From NCBI GenBank assembly GCA_019118725.1, contig DWYO01000219.1, positions 1 through 7,555 on the forward strand: a stretch of 7,555 bases of DNA, read 5' to 3'. Both the position numbers and the translations under genes were made by a program. Within the stretch, counting starts at the first letter, position 1. Every line of letters starts with the position of its first letter. Below, in pieces: positions 1 through 5,491 of this stretch. The notes under the pieces are model-generated. The model was given only the letters and a program-made list of their open reading frames with translations, made no database searches and was not told where the DNA came from. The stretch comes from Candidatus Parabacteroides intestinavium. GTDB taxonomy: Bacteria; Bacteroidota; Bacteroidia; Bacteroidales; Tannerellaceae.

Positions 1-540
1 AAAAGGTTCGCCCAAGTATTTTCGGTTCGGATATTTTTGTAAAACCGAATCCGGATATGAACCATACCCCTTCTTTTGTTGAAAACATTGGTCATACCTA
101 AATAACAATTCGTTACTTCCGTATTTCAACAAGTTCTTAACCGTAAATGGAATCTTATCAACACTCTTTTCACCTACATAGACAAAAGGCAATACAAGTT
201 GTATGGTTTGAAAATCCATATCCTCAATTCCTTTCAATTCATAAAGAGAAACAAATCGCTCCACCCGTTTCCGATAACGAACTATCTGTTCTATTTGCCT
301 ATCGGAAAGAAACGGGAGCCTGCTCAATTGATCACGGGTCACCTCATTCAGATCCATCGGATGTTCGGACAGATAAGACAAATCCGCATAAAGCGTTTCC
401 AAACGTGCCTCATCCAAAGACTCATCGGCTAAATCTTCTACATATTCTTTCCACTTATCAACCGGAATAGTTTGCTGAGAATAAACAGAATAACAAGTTA
501 TAAACAAAGAAATAAACGGAGTTATAAACCAATTTTTCAT
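1..540 (-). CDS. Exported helix-hairpin-helix (ComEA-like) protein, C-terminal part missing
   Basis: Reading leftward from an ATG at 540, the frame stays open for 180 codons to the window edge, so this is the N-terminal part of a longer protein. Residues 1-21 (MKNWF...SVYS, then QQ) look like a Sec signal peptide with cleavage near VYS|QQ. Residues 60-121 align by eye with the ComEA-type helix-hairpin-helix repeat: PMDLNEVTRDQLSRLP, then IVRYRKRVERFVSLYEL, then KGIEDMDFQTIQ. The first hairpin, normally PGIG, reads PFLS (76-79), so sequence-independent DNA binding is doubtful. From about residue 135 (LLKYGSNELLFRYD, later RKYLGEPF) the sequence turns into alternating aromatic and polar stretches that may begin a beta-barrel. 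Related Bacteroidetes proteins, as I remember them, are around 650-700 residues. The start lies 9 bases after the stop of the barrel gene, implying cotranscription. Family call is fairly sure; function is unknown. Confidence 0.75.
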   Translation of the reverse strand, partial: MKNWFITPFISLFITCYSVYSQQTIPVDKWKEYVEDLADESLDEARLETLYADLSYLSEHPMDLNEVTRDQLSRLPFLSDRQIEQIVRYRKRVERFVSLYELKGIEDMDFQTIQLVLPFVYVGEKSVDKIPFTVKNLLKYGSNELLFRYDQCFQQKKGYGSYPDSVLQKYPNRKYLGEPF

Positions 541-549
541 AGTTATGCA

Positions 550-1362
550 TTAAAATGAATAAGACAATCCCACACCAGAGCTAACCCCCAAGACCGGATG
601 CCAAAGGGCTACCGCATCTATCCCAAACCATTTCCAATGAAATCCCGTTCCCAAACTGGGTAGAAACGGAGCGGTTTGCACACCGGTCCGCAAGCTGAAT
701 CGCTCCCAAACTCGAAACTCCATACCCAATCCTCCCTTGATTCGGTTCGCCTCATTCCAAGAGACAAACGCCGTTATCAACAAACCATTCATAATTTTAT
801 AGTTAAAGCCTGCTTGAATCTCATAGGTATTCAATTCCTTTATTTCCATATCTTTGAAAACTATTCGCACAGAAGGAAGATCATTGACTACAAATCCAAT
901 CAACAATTTATCAACAGGAGTATAAACCACTCCGAGGTCCGTAGACAAACGTGCAGGAGTTTCCGCATAAAGTTCAGATTGAATCCAGGTATATTGAAAA
1001 CCGATACCTACAGCCCAATGCCGGCTCAAGCGTTTGGCCAAGCCTATCCGCCCTCTATTCTGACGATATTGGTCATATCCGAAAGAAGAAAGATAAAGAG
1101 CGGTTGATAAGAATCGGTTGGGATATTGAATACTTCCGTTGAGTGTCCCCAACTCTTTTAATGCATACCGGTTGAAATAATCCAACCGCACCCTACGATA
1201 AGAAGAACACTCAAGCAAAGCCGGATTGAAAACGGAAGAGAGCGTAACACCATTCCCGCCCATACCCAACGCACGGATATCCGGCACACGCAAGTTTTCA
1301 CCGGCAAAAACGGGGAGAAATATTCCGATAAATAAGATAAGCCAATACTTTTTCATAGCCAT
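550..1362 (-). CDS. Outer-membrane beta-barrel protein, PorV/FadL-like
   Basis: This 270-residue protein is predicted to be exported and inserted in the outer membrane. Residues 1-20 form a signal peptide (KK, hydrophobic core WLILFIGIFLPVF, cleavage near FAG|EN). The mature start has the pattern ALGMGG (31-36) followed by NPALL (46-50), which is the usual opening of PorV/PorQ and FadL-like barrels. The rest is short amphipathic strands with turns, ending SYSF; a terminal aromatic is the usual barrel-assembly signal. Met3 (codon at 1356-1354) gives the more typical MKKYW start, so two residues may be over-called. It is promoter-proximal in a two-gene unit and its stop is 9 bases from the next start. 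Nothing nearby points to type IX secretion, so a specific PorV role is not claimed. It may be a channel, or a scaffold for the downstream helix-hairpin-helix protein; that is inference. Confidence 0.75.
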   Translation of the reverse strand: MAMKKYWLILFIGIFLPVFAGENLRVPDIRALGMGGNGVTLSSVFNPALLECSSYRRVRLDYFNRYALKELGTLNGSIQYPNRFLSTALYLSSFGYDQYRQNRGRIGLAKRLSRHWAVGIGFQYTWIQSELYAETPARLSTDLGVVYTPVDKLLIGFVVNDLPSVRIVFKDMEIKELNTYEIQAGFNYKIMNGLLITAFVSWNEANRIKGGLGMEFRVWERFSLRTGVQTAPFLPSLGTGFHWKWFGIDAVALWHPVLGVSSGVGLSYSF

Positions 1363-1391
1363 TGGGTTTTGTTTAATGTTTATTTAGGTTT

Positions 1392-1424
1392 CAAAGATAC
1401 AATAAATTATAGGATAATAAAAAA
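1392..1424 (-). promoter_or_regulatory. Bacteroidetes-type promoter for the barrel/HhH operon
   Basis: On the minus strand TATCTTTG (1399-1392) is an exact match to the Bacteroidetes -7 consensus TAnnTTTG. A T-rich stretch with TTTT at 1424-1421 lies 21 bases upstream, where a TTTG -33 element is expected, so that half is only a partial match. The -7 box is 29 bases from the ATG at 1362, followed by an A-rich leader without a Shine-Dalgarno sequence. The upstream half overlaps a dyad symmetry at 1407-1435. Confidence 0.6.
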
Positions 1425-1435
1425 TTACCCTATAA
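1407..1435. repeat. Near-perfect dyad symmetry in the promoter region
   Basis: TTATAGG (1407-1413) is the exact reverse complement of CCTATAA (1429-1435). Inside it, after one A/C mismatch, TAAT (1415-1418) pairs with ATTA (1424-1427), leaving an AAAAA loop. That gives 11 of 12 symmetric positions in 29 bases. It lies just upstream of the -7 box of the barrel operon and covers its -33 region, so it could be an operator. It also follows the terminator-like hairpin of ispB and could act as a second RNA hairpin. The A/T richness raises the chance of coincidence. Confidence 0.5.
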
Positions 1436-1460
1436 AAATCCTACGAAGGAGGAGGATTTT
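1435..1460 (-). terminator. Terminator-like hairpin after ispB
   Basis: On the minus strand AAAATCCT (1460-1453) pairs perfectly with AGGATTTT (1442-1435) across a 10-base loop, and the right arm runs into one further T. The stem starts 16 bases beyond the ispB stop codon and lies before the promoter of the next operon, as expected for an intrinsic terminator. Weak point: only eight pairs, four of them A-T at the base, and most of the T run is inside the stem. Confidence 0.5.
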
Positions 1461-1476
1461 CCAGAAAAAGATTTCC

Positions 1477-2448
1477 TTACTTTTCCCGATAGACAATATA
1501 ATCCGCCAAAGCGCTAATTGAGGCTTTGGCCGGTGAATCCGGCAAAGTCTGAAGAATCGTTATTGCTTTATCATGGTAATCCATCATCCGTTGTTCCGCA
1601 TATTCGATTCCCCCGTTCGCCTTGGCAAAAGCAATAAGGCCATTAACATGCTCATCGGTAAAATCTTTGGACAAGACAATCCGACGATACATTTCCGCCT
1701 CTTTGCCCCCTTGTTGCAAAGCAAACAAAAGAGGAAGTGTTACCTTCCCTTCACGAATATCATTCCCTGTAGGTTTCCCGATATGGGATTCCTTGAAATA
1801 ATCAAAAATATCATCTTTGATTTGGAAAGCATATCCGATAAACTCACCAAATTGACGCATTTGGGCGATGCGTGCATCATCCGCTCCAGCCGAAATCGCA
1901 CCGATTGTTGTACAAGCCGAAAGCAGAGTTGCGGTTTTCTTATAGATCACCTGCAAATAACAAGCCTCGTCCAGGATGCTTTCATCAGCCGTTTCCATCT
2001 GCTTGATTTCACCTTCCGAAAGATCACGCCCTAAATTAGAGACAATGCCTACTATGCGCAAATCGCCCGTCTGAATGGAACGGATCAATGCCGTAGACAA
2101 AATATAATCACCGGCCAGAATAGCCACACGATTATCGAATATCGCATTTAAAGAAGGAACCCCTCGCCGTTGTTTGGTCTCATCGATAACATCATCATGA
2201 ATCAGCGTTGCGGTATGCAACAACTCCAAAAATACGGCCGAATTAATAGTGCTTTCCGTAGTAGCACCACAAACTTTAGCCGACAATAAGACCAATAAAG
2301 GGCGAATATGCTTACCGGTCGCCCCCAATATCTGGTCAATGGCCGCTTGCAAAAGCCTTGTCTCGCTTCGTAAGGAGGACTCAAACTCCTCATTGAAGCG
2401 GGCAAATTCTCCGGCCACCGGTTCTTCTATTTTGTTTCTTTCAGTCAT
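1477..2448 (-). CDS. ispB: Long-chain all-trans polyprenyl diphosphate synthase
   Basis: This 323-residue enzyme adds isopentenyl diphosphate units to an allylic primer, releasing pyrophosphate, to build the prenyl tail of menaquinone; it should act in the cytosol. Visible family motifs: GKHIRP (45-50, isopentenyl diphosphate binding), first aspartate-rich motif DDVID (85-89) followed by RRG (94-96), KT (171-172), and second aspartate-rich motif QIKDDIFDYF (209-218). All catalytic aspartates are present. The residue five before the first motif is Ala80 (HTATLIHDD), small as in octaprenyl-type enzymes and unlike the bulky residue that stops farnesyl or geranylgeranyl synthases, so a long product is likely. 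Length matches E. coli IspB (about 323). It is transcribed divergently from polA and appears monocistronic, with a terminator-like hairpin after it. Exact chain length cannot be read from sequence; solanesyl or decaprenyl synthase would be equally fair names. Confidence 0.92.
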   Translation of the reverse strand: MTERNKIEEPVAGEFARFNEEFESSLRSETRLLQAAIDQILGATGKHIRPLLVLLSAKVCGATTESTINSAVFLELLHTATLIHDDVIDETKQRRGVPSLNAIFDNRVAILAGDYILSTALIRSIQTGDLRIVGIVSNLGRDLSEGEIKQMETADESILDEACYLQVIYKKTATLLSACTTIGAISAGADDARIAQMRQFGEFIGYAFQIKDDIFDYFKESHIGKPTGNDIREGKVTLPLLFALQQGGKEAEMYRRIVLSKDFTDEHVNGLIAFAKANGGIEYAEQRMMDYHDKAITILQTLPDSPAKASISALADYIVYREK

Positions 2449-2466
2449 AATTCTTTAAATGCTATG

Positions 2467-2474
2467 CAAAAGTA
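2467..2474 (-). promoter_or_regulatory. -7 promoter box for ispB
   Basis: On the minus strand TACTTTTG (2474-2467) matches the Bacteroidetes TAnnTTTG consensus exactly, 18 bases from the ispB ATG at 2448, implying a very short leader. A similar but one base longer box, TACTTTTTG, lies just upstream (2484-2476). No convincing TTTG -33 element is present at the expected 19-21 base spacing. Confidence 0.5.
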
Positions 2475-2551
2475 GCAAAAAGTATTGAGTAAGCGAGTTT
2501 TTTTGTACATTTACCCCAAATTATTCGTATAAGCATTTAAAATACCCGTTT

Positions 2552-2598
2552 TAGGTTCCGTCATGTTGAGCGAAGTTCAGCGTGACATGAAAAACCTA
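2552..2598. repeat. Imperfect palindrome in the polA leader region
   Basis: TAGGTT (2552-2557) pairs with AACCTA (2593-2598). Inside, TCATGT (2561-2566) pairs with ACATGA (2585-2590), continuing into two G-T wobbles or an alternative inner TGA/TCA pairing. The core words GTCATGTTGAGCGAAG and TTCAGCGTGACATGA resemble dispersed intergenic repeats I recall from Bacteroidetes genomes, but I cannot confirm copy number here. The element ends 32 bases before the polA ATG and, if transcribed, would form a hairpin in its 5' untranslated region. Confidence 0.5.
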
Positions 2599-2627
2599 TA
2601 AACTTATAAACTAAAAACTCATAAACT
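2598..2627 (+). repeat. ATAAACT short tandem repeats before polA start
   Basis: Three exact copies of ATAAACT (2598-2604, 2606-2612, 2621-2627) and one variant AAAAACT (2613-2619) occur with 7-8 base periodicity, ending 3 bases before the polA ATG. There is no Shine-Dalgarno sequence. The stretch is nearly free of G and likely unstructured, which in Bacteroidetes favours translation initiation. The periodic repetition itself may be slippage-derived. Confidence 0.55.
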
Positions 2628-2630
2628 AAA

Positions 2631-5405
2631 ATGAAATTATTCCTGATAGATGCATACGCACTGATTTACCGCTCGTATTATGCTTTTATAAAAAATCCGA
2701 GAATCAATTCAAAAGGACAGAATACCTCGGCCATTTTCGGATTTATCAATTCACTGGAAGATGTGCTGAAACGGGAACAGCCCACGCACCTTGCGGTAGC
2801 GTTTGACCCATCCGGCCCGACCTTCCGTCATGAGGCTTTCGGGCAATACAAGGCCCAGCGTGAAGAGACTCCCGAGGTCATTCGCCAATCGGTACCCATC
2901 ATCAAAGAAATTATCCAAGGATATAATATTCCTATATTGGAAGTTCCTCATTATGAAGCCGATGATGTCATCGGAACCATTGCCCGGCAAGCCGCAAAAG
3001 AGGGATTTGATGTCTATATGATGACACCAGACAAAGATTACGGACAGTTGGTGGCCGACCATATTTATATGTACCGGCCCAAGTTCGGTGGCGATTATGA
3101 AGTGCTGGGTGTTCAAGAAGTACTGGAAAAATACAACCTGAAATCTACCGAACAGGTCATTGACCTTTTGGGATTAATGGGGGATACCGCGGATAACATT
3201 CCGGGATGTCCGGGCGTGGGCGAGAAAACCGCCCAAAAGCTATTGGCAGAATTCGGCTCTATCGAGAATCTGCTGGCGAATACGGGCCAATTAAAAGGTG
3301 CCCAAAAGAAAAAAGTGGAAGAAAACAAAGAGCAGATCCTGTTCTCAAAGTTCCTGGCCACCATCAAGACAGATGTGCCTATTATATTTGATGCTGCTTT
3401 GTGTGAACGAAAAGAGCCGGATAAGGAGCGCCTGATCGCACTCTACACCGATCTGGAATTCCGGAACTTCATCCAGCGGCTAACAGATACCCCTGCTTCA
3501 AAAGCCTCTTCAAAAACATCGAATGCAACGGCCCAATTCCCCCAATTGGATTTGTTTGCCAACGATTTGTCCGAACAAACGGCTTCATCTTCTGTATCCG
3601 ACCTGGCCAATACACCACACACCTATTACCTTGCCGATACGGAAGAGAAACGAATGGAATTGGCTCGTCTCCTGACCGGCCGAAACTCTTTTGCTTTCGA
3701 TACGGAAACCGATGGACTCGACCCTTTGACATCCAGCTTGGTGGGTATGTCTTTTGCTATCCGTGAACAAGAGGCCTGGTATGTCCCGGTTCCAGAGAAT
3801 AAAGAAAAAGCTATCGAAGTGATTGCTCCATTTGCTCCAATATTACAAAATACGGAAATTCAAAAAATCGGACAAAACATCAAGTTTGATATCTTAGTCT
3901 TACGCAAATATGGCGTGAAAGTTTCCGGTCCGTTGTTTGACACCATGCTAGCTCATTACCTGTTGAACCCGGAATTGCGACATGGGATGGATTACTTAGC
4001 CGAAACCTATCTGCATTACCGGCCTATGCCCATAGAAAATCTGATCGGCCCGAAAGGGAAAAAACAGGGGTCTATGCGAAATGTCCCTATAGAACAGATC
4101 AAAGAGTATGCAGCTGAGGACGCGGATGTGACCCTTCGTCTGAAGAACTTCTTCGAACCAAGCCTCCATCAGGAAGGATTAGAAGAGCTGTTTTATAAGA
4201 TGGAGATGCCTCTGATCTATGTATTGGCGGAGATGGAGGCCACTGGTGTCAAGTTGGACACAGAGGCCTTAAGACAATCGTCCAACGTATTAAGTCAGCA
4301 ATTGGCACAACTGGAGCAGGAGATTTACACCCTGGCGGGACAGACATTCAACATCAATTCTCCTGTACAGGTAGGAGACATCTTTTTTGATAAACTAAAA
4401 TTGGATGATAAAGCCAAGAAAACCAAGAAAGGGAGTTATAGTACTAGCGAAGATATCTTGGAAAAGCTCCGCAACAAGCATCCGATAGTCGGCAAGCTAT
4501 TGGAATACAGAGGAATAAAAAAGCTACTCAGTACTTATATCGATGCCCTTCCTGTACTGATTCATCCAGACACCGGGAAAGTACATACTTCCTACAATCA
4601 GGCAGTTACAGCTACAGGACGTCTCAGTTCTACGAATCCAAACCTACAAAACATTCCGGTAAGGGATGCATTGGGACGGGAAATCCGAAAGGCTTTCATT
4701 GCGGATAAAGATTGCATTTTCTTCTCAGCCGATTATTCGCAAATAGAACTCCGCATCATGGCACATCTGAGCGGAGACCAGCACATGATTGATGCTTTTT
4801 GTAGTGGGGAGGACATTCATGCCGCCACCGCCTCAAAGATTTACAACGTACCGATCCACGACGTTACTTCGGATATGCGCCGTAAGGCGAAAACAGCCAA
4901 TTTCGGAATTATTTATGGTATCTCGACCTTTGGGCTAGCGGAACGCCTGAACATTCCACGAAGCGAAGCCAAGGAGTTGATCGAAGGTTATTTCCAGACC
5001 TACCCACAAATTCGAGCTTATATGGATGAAAGCATCCGCGTGGCAAAAGAACAAGGGTATGTGGAGACAATATTCAAACGCAAACGTTTCTTGCCGGACA
5101 TCAACTCGCACAATGCTGTTGTCCGGGGCTATGCCGAACGAAATGCCATCAACGCACCTATTCAGGGAAGTGCCGCGGATATCATCAAGTTAGCGATGAT
5201 TCAAATCCATCAGCGTTTCGAAGCAGAAAAACTCAAAAGCCGCATGATCCTGCAAGTACATGATGAATTGAACTTTAATGTCTATCCGGATGAGTTTGAC
5301 CGGGTAAAAGAAATCGTTCTGGATTGTATGGAGCATGTAGTAAAATTGCATGTCCCATTAATAGCCGATTGTGGAGAAGGGAAGAACTGGTTAGAGGCGC
5401 ATTGA
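2631..5405 (+). CDS. polA: DNA polymerase I
   Basis: This 924-residue enzyme fills gaps and removes RNA primers during Okazaki fragment maturation and excision repair. All three domains look complete. The 5' nuclease (about 1-285) has Asp7, Asp59, EADD (109-112), DKD (134-136) and GDTADN (184-189), leading into a PGVGEKTA helix-hairpin-helix. A Ser/Thr-rich linker (about 285-330) contains QLDLF (305-309), matching the sliding-clamp-binding consensus. The 3'-5' exonuclease has DTETD (Asp357, Glu359), Asp420 and YAAED (Tyr493, Asp497), so proofreading should be active. The polymerase has motif A DYSQIELR (Asp701), motif B RRKAKTANFGIIYG (Lys754, Phe758) and motif C QVHDEL (Asp878, Glu879). Most catalytic positions lie four below the E. 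coli numbers. Phe758 sits at the Phe762 position linked to discrimination against dideoxynucleotides. The start MKLFLIDAYALIYR fits the family N-terminus. It is divergent from ispB and convergent with the DUF5686 gene. No clear TAnnTTTG box was found on its strand. Confidence 0.98.
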   Translation: MKLFLIDAYALIYRSYYAFIKNPRINSKGQNTSAIFGFINSLEDVLKREQPTHLAVAFDPSGPTFRHEAFGQYKAQREETPEVIRQSVPIIKEIIQGYNIPILEVPHYEADDVIGTIARQAAKEGFDVYMMTPDKDYGQLVADHIYMYRPKFGGDYEVLGVQEVLEKYNLKSTEQVIDLLGLMGDTADNIPGCPGVGEKTAQKLLAEFGSIENLLANTGQLKGAQKKKVEENKEQILFSKFLATIKTDVPIIFDAALCERKEPDKERLIALYTDLEFRNFIQRLTDTPASKASSKTSNATAQFPQLDLFANDLSEQTASSSVSDLANTPHTYYLADTEEKRMELARLLTGRNSFAFDTETDGLDPLTSSLVGMSFAIREQEAWYVPVPENKEKAIEVIAPFAPILQNTEIQKIGQNIKFDILVLRKYGVKVSGPLFDTMLAHYLLNPELRHGMDYLAETYLHYRPMPIENLIGPKGKKQGSMRNVPIEQIKEYAAEDADVTLRLKNFFEPSLHQEGLEELFYKMEMPLIYVLAEMEATGVKLDTEALRQSSNVLSQQLAQLEQEIYTLAGQTFNINSPVQVGDIFFDKLKLDDKAKKTKKGSYSTSEDILEKLRNKHPIVGKLLEYRGIKKLLSTYIDALPVLIHPDTGKVHTSYNQAVTATGRLSSTNPNLQNIPVRDALGREIRKAFIADKDCIFFSADYSQIELRIMAHLSGDQHMIDAFCSGEDIHAATASKIYNVPIHDVTSDMRRKAKTANFGIIYGISTFGLAERLNIPRSEAKELIEGYFQTYPQIRAYMDESIRVAKEQGYVETIFKRKRFLPDINSHNAVVRGYAERNAINAPIQGSAADIIKLAMIQIHQRFEAEKLKSRMILQVHDELNFNVYPDEFDRVKEIVLDCMEHVVKLHVPLIADCGEGKNWLEAH

Positions 5406-5421
5406 TAGGACATAGTTGACG

Positions 5422-5479
5422 GTCAGAATGGGCAATCTGCCTTATTGCCCTCAGCGTCTGGCATCTTACCCATTCTGAC
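5422..5479. repeat. 58-base imperfect palindrome between convergent genes
   Basis: GTCAGAATGGG (5422-5432) and CCCATTCTGAC (5469-5479) are perfect 11-base inverted repeats. Further in, TGCC (5438-5441) pairs with GGCA (5460-5463). An alternative inner hairpin, GGGCAAT (5430-5436) with ATTGCCC (5444-5450), shares the GGG of the outer arm, so the two folds compete at that point. It occupies most of the 86-base gap between the polA stop and the stop of the opposing gene. No T run follows on either strand, so it is not a standard intrinsic terminator. It may still halt or protect both 3' ends, or be a REP-like repeat. Confidence 0.7.
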
Positions 5480-5491
5480 TTCCACTGAAAC

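Noticed and set aside
147..470. 107-codon plus-strand open frame
   Set aside because: Antisense to the helix-hairpin-helix gene, which has a signal peptide and clear domain similarity; the opposite frame has neither.
478..540. Lipoprotein signal with Cys16 in the helix-hairpin-helix protein
   Set aside because: The residues before the cysteine are FIT, a poor lipobox, and a better signal peptidase I site (VYS|QQ) follows shortly after.
676..1107. 143-codon plus-strand open frame
   Set aside because: It lies wholly antisense to the barrel gene, has no family-like sequence or promoter, and reads as a composition shadow.
550..1362. Type IX secretion component PorV
   Set aside because: Similarity is limited to the generic ALGMGG...NPALL opening and barrel pattern; no other secretion genes or C-terminal sorting-signal proteins are visible here.
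1573..2034. 153-codon plus-strand open frame
   Set aside because: Antisense to ispB, whose motifs are intact; no recognisable domain.
2502..2535. polA promoter with TTTG at 2502-2505 and TATAAGCA at 2528-2535
   Set aside because: The downstream half does not match TAnnTTTG and the spacing is slightly long, so it is not listed as a promoter.
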